The position numbers were made by a program, and so were the translations under genes. Below, piece by piece: positions 1 through 10,740 of a DNA stretch of 64,000 nucleotides. The notes under the pieces are model-generated. The model was not told where the DNA came from. It did not search any database and was given only the letters and a program-made list of their open reading frames with translations. Numbering within the stretch: position 1 is the stretch's first letter; each line of letters opens with the position of its first letter. The stretch lies in the NCBI GenBank assembly GCA_963969395.1, contig OZ017805.1, positions 12,648,001 to 12,712,000 on the forward strand. Direction: 5' to 3'. Source of the stretch: Pseudoscleropodium purum. Its lineage: Eukaryota > Streptophyta > Bryopsida > Hypnales > Brachytheciaceae.

Positions 1-239
1 TGACAAGTGTATATTTTACCTCAATTTCAAAAGAAACCAATAAAATGTTTTAAATTTGAAACCCACAATGTGACAATGTATACAATATCAATGAAATTAG
101 TGACACTAAGCTTTGAAAATCAAAGCCCCCCTGTCCACCGAACTATGCATTACCAAGCAAGAGACTCAATAAATTGAAGCTCATAGCCCTTGGAAATCTT
201 AGCGTTCGGTTTTTCGAGAGTGAATACAAAAGCTTCTCT

Positions 240-480
240 TGTAACATTTATAGTCCCCTCCAGAAAATTAAAAGTTCATTTTTAGGGTTTACATTCAAAA
301 ACAAGCAACGGCCCGGACGGGGCTGAAGTGGACGGGCGGACGGATTGATCGGACGGGTCGGACAGACGAGACTGTCCACACTGTCCACCTTCCGACGCCG
401 TCCGCGCTTTGGACACGCCAACCGCCCCACTTAAACACTGACCGCCGACGGCGTCCGTCCAGCTATCCATTGGAGCATCC
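240..480 (-). promoter_or_regulatory. Transposase promoter region in copy 1
   Basis: On the minus strand a TATA-like TATAAAT (about 246-252) follows a GC-rich block (300-470) dense in GGACG/CGTCC words, like those at the transposon ends. It mirrors the copy 2 promoter at 22,895-23,119. The transposase start codon it would serve lies just outside the window. Bases 1-240 are the presumed 5' leader. Confidence 0.6.
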
Positions 481-2361
481 TATGAGGCCGATATTACTCA
501 AAAAGAGCGGTAACATTTAAAAAAACAAACAGCCTAATAATCATTGCTAAATGAGGATCAATGTAATTGATTTATCATTTAAAATAAATAAAAAATGTAA
601 ACCCTAAACCCTATACCCTAATTACCCTAAACCTTTTCTTTTCTCCCCTAAATTGTTTTACGAATGAGGAGAATGTGGTTAAGTTGAATATGTTTGGATT
701 ATTTACTCATATTATCCTTCTAAATAGGTTTTGAGAAGATCTGAAGATGGTGGGGATTTTTTTTAAAGTTCATAAGAAAATCAAATGTTTTGCAGAAATA
801 ATCAATTCCTTTTTCATCGTAAGCAAATGAATTTTTAGAAAAAGGCCCCAATACATAATTAGAATAACAGTTTAATGGATTTCAACCTCATGATATTTAA
901 TGAAAGGTTGTGATTTCTAGTTAGAAGTGCATCACGATCTTCAAATGAACATCGAGTCTTTCATATTTTTTAATGAAATTTTGATTAGATTTGAAAACAA
1001 AGAAAAAGAATCAATGTTTCAACTTTCAAATCATGTATGGCTATATTTTTCCTTAAAAACATAGAAAAATTTGTTACTTGAGTTGGTTGAGTAGAATACA
1101 TTATACACTTATACATGTGCTATATTTATTTTGAAGGGTAATTCCAATATTCTTATTTCAGATGTTTTTAAATATTAATTTTAAAAAAGAGGGTTCATTG
1201 TTTAAAGATCTAAAAAATTGACAAACATAATTTCTATTATAAATAGAAATTGAATTCGGAATTCGAATTTTGAAATGATTCAAATGAACAAGATATTGAT
1301 TATAAAATATTTCTTCGTTTGAGTTTTCAAAATGAATTCACGAAACAATTGCAAACTTTTGAACTTAGGTATATGGTATTGTTTTTGGTTTGTACTTTGT
1401 AGAGTATAATACTTCAATTTTAATCCTAAATAAATGAAAAAACTCCACATGAATGAAATGTTTCTATGTATTGCACAAAGATTTCTACCAATTACTATGA
1501 TAATTAAATACATTGTTACATTTCATAAAATATTCTACATAGAAAGAAAAAATCATTTCAGTTTTCAATCATGATAAACGATGTCTTCTACTCTTTCTGT
1601 TATATGTTCATTTCGTATAACGTGTACATTGTACAATCTTTAAGAGCAGGGTAGTTCATTTTTGACTCTCATTGAAATAGAAAATATATTAGTGTTTGGA
1701 TTTTGAAATCATTATGTATTCTACGATCTTGCAGGAATGCATCTTGCTCCTTCCTTTGAATCCTTTTCATATTTTCTTTTTTTTTGTTTGCTTTCTTGTA
1801 GGGCTCTTGTTCTCTTGTTCTCTTCATTTGACCAGCCTATTTGGCTTGGCTCTTAGTTTTTGTTTTTTTTAATGCAATGGTTTATGCATATGTTATAAAA
1901 AAAATATATTATTTATTTAGAATTAATATATTGATGAACAAACGCATAAAGGCATTGAATGCTTTCACATTTAAAGTTATAAATCTATCATAAATCACTT
2001 GTAAATTTGAATGATTGAATCGAAAATTTGAAAATGTAATTACAAGAGCTTTCAATTCAATCAATTGCATAAATCATAAATGTTGAAATGCAACTCGTAT
2101 GAGTTTAGCATCTATGCAGATTAATTCATGCCATCCACATGCAATTTTCCAATTTAATAAAATGCAATTGAGTACTTCAATTTCTTTCCCTTGAATTCTC
2201 TAAGTAACATTCACTTCATATCTTTCTCTATTTGTTTATTTATTTTTTGGGAACAAATGGAGAAACCATCTTTGTCTATATTTGAACATGCACTCTTATT
2301 TGATTGATGAAGAATAGATTTATGAAATATATAATCATTGATTTGTTCATGTTGATTTATC
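481..2361. other. AT-rich internal sequence of copy 1 without a recognisable gene
   Basis: AT-rich DNA between the transposase promoter and the nested 3.3-kb element; the mirror is 21,004-22,884. It contains a short degenerate telomere-like stretch of CCCTAAA-type units at about 598-633. A 77-codon minus-strand ORF at 1,280-1,513 has no recognisable domain and is probably chance. Confidence 0.7.
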
Positions 2362-5300
2362 TGTCGCAGCACAGGGCAGGTCAATTCCCCATTATACTCA
2401 CAAAAATCGCTCTAGAGTATAACTAAGTGACTCTAAAGATCGAACCCACGAGATCCTGTGAAGTATCTAGCTCTATTAAGCAGTTAAGCTCAGTCAGTAT
2501 CCCAATCTTACTTTCCGGTCCTAAATCTAGAACCAGAAATACCACCACACCGGAAAACTATAGACCGGATTACTCCTTCTTCCGGTCCTACTAACTATCC
2601 GGTCCGTACAAATACCGAAATCCCAGGATCTCACAACTTCCGATCCTGGAAATCCGTCTTGACCAATCCGGTCGGAATGGTCATCCTGTACCCGTAATCC
2701 TATCCGGTTTGGTTTTGCCTCTGTTTCACCATCAGAGGGGTCGCCGCTTAATTTTGAGAGTGGTAGGCCCACCACTCCTTCCGTGACTTATAGTGGCTGA
2801 AGACCCACTGTCCTACCTTCTAAACTCCTAAGCTAATCCGGATCCGGTTTGGTCCTTCACAACAACTCAGATAGCAATCCGGGTCGTAGGTCACACAAAG
2901 ACCCCACACTCGACCCTCTCGTACTACAACGACCTTGATGCTACTTCCGATCCGTGCGAAGACAGGTGGTTACAAGTGCACCCGTCCGTTCCAACATCAA
3001 CTAAAGTTCTTCCGTTACCCATACGGGTGGTGAGACCTCACAGGAGATCGGACACTCAACCGGATTTCCCACCCGGGAGTTCTAGCGCAGCTAAGGAATC
3101 CCTCCCTACCCGCCTAGCCTAACAACGGCTTTCTCACCCGGAATCTCAAACTCTAGACGTGCTGAGGAACTAAGTTCACTCCCAACTCTTCTGTACCTAC
3201 TCACATGCACCTAGGATCGGAAAATAAACACCAAGGGGAGAAATCACTTACAAACCAACTCGTACTATCCTAACTCCACATCATACAATCCTGTCGCGCT
3301 GGAGAGAGATATACAACGAAGAGAATAGAAAGGTACAAGAAGTTTGCAAAATGAACAACTCCCAATTCCCATCGCAGGAACCGATTTATATACAAAGGGT
3401 CAAAACCCTAAAAGCACAAAAAGGAGCGGAAAACCCGTGGAGGTCCGCCGCCACCTAAATCTAACTTCCGGTCTAACCTAATACTGTTGAGCCGGATCCG
3501 GATCCGGATCCGCTCCTACTCCTAACTGAAATTAAAATCCTATCTACCCTACAACTCTAGATCCTATCGTCGGGCTTCCGGTCTCCGGGACTAGATCCTC
3601 GAAAACTTCACTCAAATTCCGGACCCGTTCCCCCTCCGCAGGATTCGGTCCGGGTGGAGACTCCAGGTCGATGGTGATATCCGGTCTCGTGCCCGGAGTC
3701 CCAGTCCGTGCAGACTTCTTGGACTCAGGAGTCCAATCCTTCCTGTCCTTCGCCATAGTTGCATCCGGAAAGAGGTCCGGTAGTGAGATGTCCGAAAGGT
3801 GAATACCTTTGTCGCACGTCGCTCCCGTCAGCTTCCGACTGCTCTCCTCGATCCGGTCCGCTGCCTTCCGCCCCTCCACCATTGCCGTCTCCACCTGCTC
3901 GGCGAAGTCCGCGAGAATCCGGACCATCCGGGAACCGGATAGTTTCTTCTCTTCGTGGATCTTCTCGTCGAAGAGCTTCGCCTTGGCTGCTGCCGTTCCG
4001 GTCTCTCCCAGGACCGCCTTGATCTGCTCGGCCACCTTCCGAGTCTCCTCCGCCATTTCCCGAGCGGCCGTCACGTCTTCCTGATAGGCAAAAAGTGTTG
4101 CCTTCAGTTTATCTACCTCCTCCTGCAACCGGCGGATCTCGGCTTCCTGCTTCCGGGTCTCTTCCGGATTTGTGATGCATTGCGCCACTTGTTCCGCCAA
4201 GTTGCTGTCCGGTGCAGCACCCACCAACTTGCCGATTGCCGCAAGCGTCCTGTGCTTGACCTCCCAATCTGCCCTGATGTTGCAGAGGACGTTGATAAGA
4301 CCGTTGAACGGATCTTGCATATCCGGATCTCCCCCGGAATTGGTCTTCTCGGCTTCCGGTTTCTCCTCCGGGGCAGGTTTGTCTTGACCGGGAGGCGTCC
4401 CGCGCTTGTGTGGAGGCGTCAGCTTCTGTCGCTTGATCGGCGGCATCGGCTCCTCCTCTTCCTCGCTGGACTCCCGGTCTGACCCGGAATCGGATTCCGC
4501 CTCATCATCCGTCTCCGACTCCCCATACTTCAGGAGTACTTCCTACGTCTTCCACGCCCTCTCCTCCGTATCGGTGAGGACTTGGTTCTCTCGATAGAGG
4601 TGGAAGAGGTAAGGGCACACTAGAGTGGCCCTTTTCTTCCCAACCCTACTAACAAGCTGGGCCACGAGATCGGAAATGATCCGTGCCCAATCCACTTTCC
4701 GGGTACCACTGAGGGCACCGAAAATGGTGTTGCCGAGGGTGATCGTCACCCTGGTCGGCTTTTCCGGGTGAAGAACCGGAACCAGGAATTGCAGGAGCCG
4801 ACGGTGTCGGTCATCCAAGCAATCCTCGACCGCGTATCCGTCTTTCGGGTTGACGGCTCCCTTGAACTTCCCTCGGACAAACTCATCCTTCCGGCTCGCC
4901 ATTCCCAAACCTCCTGCCCGTAAACCGTAAACCGCTCTCCACATCCCCTCGTTCCAGCTGACGGGAGCTCCCCTCACGGTGTTGTCAAACTGGTTGGACA
5001 ACTTTCCGAGGAGCTCCTTGACCATTCTCTCCTCCCTAAAACCCCAAGGTTTCTCGGCAAACCCTACGCAACCCATGGATTTGAGATCATCCATGAGTTC
5101 AGCCTTTTCCGGCTCTGTGGAGGGAATAACCGGAATGACTTTCCGGAGCTTCACCTCGCCTCCAGAGGGACTCGCTTGTCTCGACCTACGTAGCTGAGGC
5201 ATTCCCACTCACATCTACCTCACTCTCTCCTAGCTGCACGTCCCGTTCCTCACTTCCTCTCTCCGATCTCAACCGGAATCAAAATGAACAGAACGCAAAC

Positions 5301-5665
5301 GCACAGACGCACAAACGACAAAAACCCAACCGCGCACGCTCAAGGTCGAGTTTCTAAAAGGGGGTGCAACAGTGAAAGCTCCTCCTTTTATAGTCCCTGG
5401 ACCCTTTCCGGTTTGTCATCATGAATCCGGTTTACCATCATAATCCGGTTCATCATCATCATCCGGTCCTAGACCTAATCCGTGTTACATTCCGTTTCCG
5501 TCGTTAGTTACTCCTGACCGGATTAGATCCAAGAAGCCCACTACTTCACGTTCCGTGCTAATTTTGAGTTTTCCTTCCCCACCTAATCGGATCCGGTTAG
5601 CTAATTACTAGTTTCCGTTCCTATTTGGGTGTATACTAAGAAAATCAAAATTCTAAGCTGCGACA
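2362..5665 (-). mobile_element. Nested 3.3-kb element with TG...CA ends, copy in hAT copy 1
   Basis: Its boundaries are TGTCGCAG at 2,362 and CTGCGACA at 5,658-5,665, a perfect 8-bp inverted pair. They are flanked by the 5-bp TSD TTATC (2,357-2,361 and 5,666-5,670). It is identical in structure to 17,700-21,003, so the insertion predates duplication of the host hAT. It encodes one long ORF on the minus strand (3,544-5,208) behind a TATA box (5,386-5,392). No long terminal direct repeats are visible, so the class is unresolved; see the entry at 17,700. Confidence 0.8.
3544..5208 (-). pseudogene. Gag-like / plant transposon protein ORF with in-frame amber stop (copy 1)
   Basis: This is a 555-codon frame from ATG at 5,208, split by one in-frame TAG at 4,543-4,545. 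The first 221 residues form a globular region with motifs such as SWNEGMWRAVYGL and GTRKVDWARIISDLV. They resemble the uncharacterised N-terminal domain of plant transposon ORFs (Pfam 'Transposase_32'-like, from memory). After the stop come an acidic Ser/Asp/Glu stretch, a basic Pro/Lys segment, and a Glu/Lys-rich probable coiled coil beginning EIRRLQEEVDKLK. It differs from the copy at 18,157 by one noticed substitution (3,701; Gly versus Ala). No polymerase, integrase or protease follows, so the element looks non-autonomous. Function is unknown; a structural gag-like role is inference. Confidence 0.6.
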
Positions 5666-5873
5666 TTATCTAATATATTTTATGTATGTATATATATTTA
5701 TATATATATATATATATCATTAAAGGAGTATGGAAGACAAGATTGACAGATTGTGTTCAAATGTTGTTGATTTTGAAATGATTTAGTACTATATCATTTA
5801 TAAGAATATTATAATAGTATTATGTTATAATATTCCTAAAACAATTGCAACAAATATTAAAATACATGCTAAG

Positions 5874-6190
5874 CAGGGTTGACGAATGTCAACGTCTGCC
5901 CCAAAATAGTGTCCGTTTTCCGAACGTCCGGACGCACGGACGCTAGCGGACGCAACGTCCCGACCGTCGTCGGAAAGCGGATGGGTGGGACGGACGGACG
6001 GGGTGGACGGCCCGAGGCGGACGCCCAGATCGTGCGGATCAGATCAGTCCGCGCGTCGATCGGACGGCCTTAATCGGGCAGACGGGCAGACATGCGGACG
6101 GGGAACAGGCGGACGCTGCATCCGCCGGGACGCGAATGTCAGTAGACGCTGCGGACACAGCGTCTGCGTCCGGACGTCCTGTCAACCCTG
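5874..6190 (-). mobile_element. hAT MITE nested in copy 1 (317 bp, TSD ATGCTAAG)
   Basis: CAGGGTTGAC at 5,874 and GTCAACCCTG ending at 6,190, with perfect 8-bp TSDs ATGCTAAG at 5,866-5,873 and 6,191-6,198. The interior is GC-rich and packed with GGACG/CGTCC words. Its ends match the ends of the giant hAT, including the CCCCAAAATAG motif near the 3' end. It has no coding capacity. The same insertion with the same TSD is at 17,175 in copy 2. Confidence 0.93.
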
Positions 6191-6894
6191 ATGCTAAGTT
6201 AGGTTTGTTAGCCTACCAATTGTTCATTAATAGACATAATTGAGTAGCCCCCTTAAGTGAAACATTCAATATCTAATATCTAATATCTTACAATCCAAAT
6301 GGTGGATTTGTCTAAAATTTTTTCCACATCTTTTTCAACTAATTTACTACAAGATCCTACGATTACATATGCCCAAAAGTATTTTTCTTCCAAGACTTGG
6401 TATTTGCACTACTAATGGCAGTTTTGAAGTGTTTTTAGTGAAAAGAACTTTAGGGGTTAAACATCTATACCGTTAGATTTTGAAAAAAGAACAATTTGCT
6501 TCATTGGGGATAACTATAAGTCCATGCTCTTTTTCGATAGCCAAAACACACTTGCAAGGACTTGGACATTTAGCGGTTTACTAAGTGATTAGACGTCAAC
6601 TAATTCAATTTAATAGTAGAATTTTTATTCAACTACCTTCTTACAATTGCTTTATACACAATGCAACGTGAATATTTGGGTACATATATTAAACGTCGCA
6701 ATCTTTTCGTGAATTTTTGCACATTTTAGCTCATATCTTTGTACAAAAATATCATTTACCAAGAATTCATAAATTTGGTCATAAAGGAAGGCTACCTTTA
6801 TTAATTTCAAATTTTACATTGAATGAATGAAAAGTTAGTTGGACTATACAGTGCCATGAAGACCTCTGTTTATCGTGCAAAATATGGACGTCGA

Positions 6895-7200
6895 AGCGCT
6901 TCAGGGTCAAACCGCCCCGTCCGCCTCATCCGCCCAGACCCCCGTCCGCCCCGATACCTATCCGCCCTGTCCGTCGGATCCGGCGTCCGCCCTGTCCGCC
7001 CCGATACCCATCCGCCCTGTCCGCCCCGATACCCATCCGCCCCGGTACGGCTGTCCGCCCCCCCCGGACCGTCCGATCGAGCGGATGCCAGATTTGTCCG
7101 CCCGTGGCCGTCCGATTGGGCAGACGGGGCTCTAGGGTTTCGGGGAGGCAGACGGCCAATCCGTCCACCACCTCCGGCCCGTCCGCCCTTATAAGAGGGG
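6895..7200 (+). promoter_or_regulatory. CGGACG-rich block and TATA box upstream of the kinase-like gene (copy 1)
   Basis: A GC-rich tract of CCGCCC/GTCCG words includes a tandem unit of about 25 bp around 6,975-7,045. This copy has one unit more than copy 2. TATAAG lies at 7,190-7,195, about 220 bp before the kinase-like ATG at 7,413. The words are those of the transposon ends, which suggests binding by the element's own transposase (inference). Confidence 0.55.
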
Positions 7201-7412
7201 CGGTCGGGCCGTCCGCATTGTCACTTTTGCTTTGCCCCTTATGAATGCAAGGTGGAGCGGAAAGCTTGGTGGTTCATCTTCCATTGGCTCCTTTCCGAGA
7301 CAAGGCAAGAGTGGTTTATTGAGGCCCCCTTGTTGCTAATTTTTTTAACATTTGTGCGTGGAATTCACATTTAAATTAGAAAATTTCATCTATATCAGTT
7401 TCATTTGTCACG

Positions 7413-8906
7413 ATGACGAAGGGGAAGAAGAAGGTTGCGAAGCTTAAACATAGAGAGGGACCATCAAACTTGGAGGTAGCTCGCCAAAGTCCTTCGGAGG
7501 AATGCAAAAAATTCATGATTGAGCGCATCGTTCAATTTTATGAATCGGAAACAACATTGTCTTTAGACAATAAGTACATCAGATATCAAGAAGAGTGCGT
7601 GTCTAAATTCAAGGTAAACATGACACAGATGTTGTTGGATGCATTGAATGTAGCGAAGTGGCATGACGAAATGCATAAAACGCACTTCACCAAATGTTTA
7701 GAGAACAAGGTTCATGACGCTTTGTGGAATTCCAAAGTCATTTTGGTTAAATATGGCAAGGAATATCGACCCAATGACGCCCAGTTTGAAGAAGTGATTT
7801 TGAAAACAAACTTGTTTAGGGGGCAATGTGCTCCATTCGCCAAAAGGCACAATCGAGTTGGTTCAATGGGTTGGTGGAAAAGCAATGATGGAGTTGCTGA
7901 AGCGGAAAGGACTAAATGGCACCTAATAGCACTTCCAGATACAACACGCGTGATTGCTGTTGATGATAGAACGATGAGAGGTGGATATGCAACGATTCGA
8001 AAGGTCTGTATTGAAGGATGTCGAGGAGTACTTCCTTATTGGGAGTTTGCAGCAAAGAAATCCATTCACCACCAAACTCAACCCGATCTTGTAAAGTTAG
8101 AACATCAAAATGAATCAATGGTTGTTCGAAATCCACACGCGGGTGTGATACGGTTTGCTGCGGTGCACGGAACAACGTGTGAAGGTTATGCGTATTGGTG
8201 GAATGGTGGAACTCTTCGACAAATGTTGAATATGGATAAGGACTTTCCAGACAACATTCAAATCCGTTTGATGTATACGAATCCAATCGAAGAGGAGATT
8301 ATAAAAGCTCACCATTTAGGACGATATCGGAAGAAGCGCACGGAGTTGACATAGACGTTTATGCATATAATGTATGCAGTGCATGTTGCTGGACATTTGC
8401 ACAATGATCTTTCTCCGGACAACATCTTGTTGCATTTTCCAGAGGATGAGTCACGTGTGTATATTGGAGTTTGCGATTGGGGTATGACCACCTTAGCTTC
8501 TCAGCCAATGAAGTCTTTGTACACATTCACATCAACAGATGAGATGAAACAGACTTTGCAAAGGAGATGGTGGGTGAATCCACGTATTGCATATTTGCAT
8601 AAAGCAAGTGCAGATGTGGAAGTCATTCCGATGTATTCACGTAAGTCGGAAGAATATGCCATTCGAAAAATTGCTCGACGGATGAATGGAAACAACATGT
8701 CAGAGGCGTATTTCAACGTGCTACTTAAAACACCTAGTGCGACACAATTTGCCTTTCATGACTTTGCAAAAGTGTTTTATGCTTACTTGAAGCGCATTTC
8801 TTCAAAAACTGACGATGAAAATACTAGTTTGGCCCATGTGATTATGCGATTTTCTAATACATATCGTTGGCCGATGCTAGATGAACATTTCCGCCATTTA
8901 TATTAG
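7413..8906 (+). pseudogene. Protein-kinase-like passenger gene with in-frame TAG (copy 1)
   Basis: This is one 498-codon frame interrupted at codon 314 by TAG (8,352-8,354). Residues 1-150 are unassigned and rich in charged residues. A kinase-like fold follows: a glycine-rich segment GGYATIRKVCI, a candidate ATP-binding lysine in WEFAAKKS, and a hinge-like YAYWWNGGTLRQML. After the stop come the catalytic loop HNDLSPDNILL (Asp about codon 332, Asn about 337) and DWG (about codon 355) in place of DFG. WWVNPR stands where APE is expected. The amber codon sits in the helix before the catalytic loop, so an unsuppressed product would lack the active site. The gene lies inside the hAT and reads toward its end. 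It could be a captured host kinase; that is inference. The sequence is identical in copy 2. Confidence 0.75.
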
Positions 8907-9409
8907 ATTGGTAGTACAGAAGTAGTAGTTGAATAGGTTATATAGGCATTAAAAATTAGTTTAGAAATATAGAGTTGGAATGAAAAAAATTATATGTGCA
9001 ATTAGCCAAATGTGCACAATGTATGGTATTCTATATTAAATTCAATATATTTGCCCATATTGATTATGTTTGTATTTGTGTTGATCTCGATTTTTTAAAT
9101 AGTACATATATATATTTGAAGTCACAAACTTTTTTAATTTGCCTTCTGAAAATGAATTGGAATTTTTTCATAGTTTCAAGACTATCATGGACTCATGGTC
9201 AAACTTTATAATCTTTCAACTTATAAGAGACATTGTTTTAATGACAAATCGCGAACCATTGCACTTCATTTAACATTTAATTGTTTAAAGATTAAGGGAG
9301 TGACCGCGGGGTAGTTTGGGTAGGGCGGTCGGGGGAAATAGGGCAGTCAAAGCGGACGGGGCGGTCCCGACGGACGCTGCGTCCGCGTTCGGACGTCGTA
9401 TCAACCCTC
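8907..9409 (-). repeat. Terminal region of copy 1 with subterminal CGGACG repeats
   Basis: Kinase-like 3' flank, then from about 9,296 the GC-rich subterminal segment ending at 9,409. Part of this flank (about 9,240-9,360) recurs inside the MITE at 44,247-44,711, marking it as native to the hAT family. Relative to copy 2, 43 bp are missing between short GCGTC/CGTCC repeats close to the tip. Confidence 0.7.
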
Positions 9410-9410
9410 A

Positions 9411-10400
9411 GTCTAGCTATACAATTTAGGTTGGTCCGTCGTCAATTGCTTTTCAACAATTTAATTTTTCAGATAAAAATTAAGTGAGTCAGCTCTTGTT
9501 CAATGTTCAATATTTTGTAGTCTAGTCGTACAATTGAGGTAGGTCCGCCCTAAATTGCAATTCAAAAATTTGATGTTTCAAACCAAAAGTCATGTAAAAC
9601 CACTCTATGTGAATCTACAATATTTGATAGTCTAATCGTGTAATTCAGGTCAGTCCTTTCTAAATTGCAATCCAACAATTTAGTTTTCAAATAAAAAATT
9701 AAATGAGTCCGTTTTTTTTCAATCTTCAATATTTCATAGTCTAGTCGTGCAGTTTAGATAGGTCCGCTTTATATTGCAATCCAACAATTTGATGTTTCAA
9801 ACCAAAAGTCATTTGAAACCGCTCTATGTGAATCTATAATATTTGACAGTCTAGCTGTACAATTCAGGTCAGTTTGTCTTGAATTGTAATCCAATAATTT
9901 AATTTTTCACATAAACAATTGAAGGAACCCTCTCTTGTTTAATCTTCAATATTTCACAATTTGGTCGTGCAGTTTAGGTAGGTCTGCCTTAAATTGCAAT
10001 CCAACAATTTGATGTTTTAGACCAAAAATCATATGAAACCATTCTATGCAAATCTACAATATTTAATAGTGTAATTGTGCAATTCAGGTAAGTCTGCCCT
10101 AAATTGCAATTCAACAATTTAATTTTTCAGATAAAAAATTCAATGAATCTGTTCTTCTTCAATCTTCAATATTTCACAGTTTGGTAGTGCAGTTTAGGTA
10201 GGTCTGTCCTAAATAGCAGTATGATAGCTAATGTTTCAAACTAAAAGTCATGTGAAACCGCTCTATGTGAATCTATAATTTTTGACAATCTAGCCATGCA
10301 GTTCAAGTAGGTTCTTCATAAATTGCATTTTGACAATTTAATGTTTGAGACCAACAATTTTATGAAACCAAAAAGTCATACCAGTCCAACAAAAATAAAC
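9411..10400. repeat. Tandem array of ~109-bp units (9 units, alternating subtypes)
   Basis: A core resembling TCTAGTCGTGCAGTTTAGGT recurs at about 9,413, 9,521, 9,631, 9,740, 9,850, 9,960, 10,069, 10,179 and 10,289, a spacing of 108-110 bp. Adjacent units alternate between one with CAAACCAAAAGTCAT and one with a CAGATAAAAAATT-like segment, giving a ~219-bp dimer period. Units are diverged, so the array is old. Copy 1 of the giant hAT ends in its first visible unit, so more units may continue on the far side. Confidence 0.85.
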
Positions 10401-10539
10401 ATCCCAAACATCCTAAAAAACCCAATGCAATTCAGGGCGAACCTACTTGACCTAAATATGCTTTGAGTTTGATGGTTTTTTCTACTATTTGTCTCCAAGC
10501 TTAATCTTCTTAGTGTTTTGGTATTTGTTTACAAATAAG

Positions 10540-10740
10540 ATGAGCTCCATTGCTATACCAGTTGACCTCGTGGACTCATCAGATGATGAATTTCAAGTTC
10601 TTGAGCAAATGAATGTTGGCATTTTTGAATGTGAAGGGCTTCTTTATCGGATGTGGAATACAAAGTGCGTTACTTTGTACAATGTTGAGGGCGTACTTGT
10701 TGGAGAAAGTACTTGTCATAGTTGTAGTCTAGCTTTTTGA
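10540..10740 (+). CDS. Small ORF of unknown function
   Basis: A 66-codon ORF from an ATG at 10,540; an in-frame upstream extension begins at 10,489. It starts MSSIAIPVDLVDSSDDEFQV and ends with a CHSC-type cysteine pair. No family is recognised. Composition looks more protein-like than the surroundings, with an acidic SSDDEF patch, but there is no second exon or regulatory evidence. It may be an exon fragment of a decayed gene or chance. Confidence 0.25.
   Translation: MSSIAIPVDLVDSSDDEFQVLEQMNVGIFECEGLLYRMWNTKCVTLYNVEGVLVGESTCHSCSLAF

Larger units (their letters stand above)
1..9409 (-). mobile_element. Giant hAT transposon, copy 1 (truncated by window start)
   Basis: This is the reverse complement of 13,938-23,364. 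Mirror positions sum to 23,365 up to about base 7,000 and to 23,390 beyond, because of one extra 25-bp unit here. It holds the transposase promoter (about 246-480), the nested 3.3-kb element (2,362-5,665), a nested MITE (5,874-6,190) and the kinase-like gene (7,413-8,906). The inner terminus near 9,400-9,409 reads ATCAACCCTC instead of GTCAACCCTG, and 43 bp just inside it are deleted relative to copy 2. The transposase and the other end should lie about 3.8 kb left of base 1. The few substitutions I found between arms (for example at 3,701 and 6,704) indicate recent separation. The TSD cannot be confirmed here; its inner copy would be AGTCTAGC (9,410-9,417). Confidence 0.9.

Noticed and set aside
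3759..4597. Long plus-strand ORFs (up to 175 codons) opposite the gag-like gene, mirrored at 18,768-19,606
   Set aside because: They are antisense shadows of the 3,544-5,208 frame in GC-rich sequence.
5879..6191. ORFs of 60-120 codons rich in Arg, Gly and Pro inside MITEs and GC-rich blocks (also 6,823-7,194, 16,146-16,542, 27,812-28,093, 34,716-34,980, 38,132-38,485)
   Set aside because: Low-complexity translations of GC-rich terminal repeats with no conserved protein; they arise from stop-poor composition.
7912..8286. Minus-strand ORF of 124 codons, mirrored at 15,104-15,478
   Set aside because: Antisense of the kinase-like gene; no domain.
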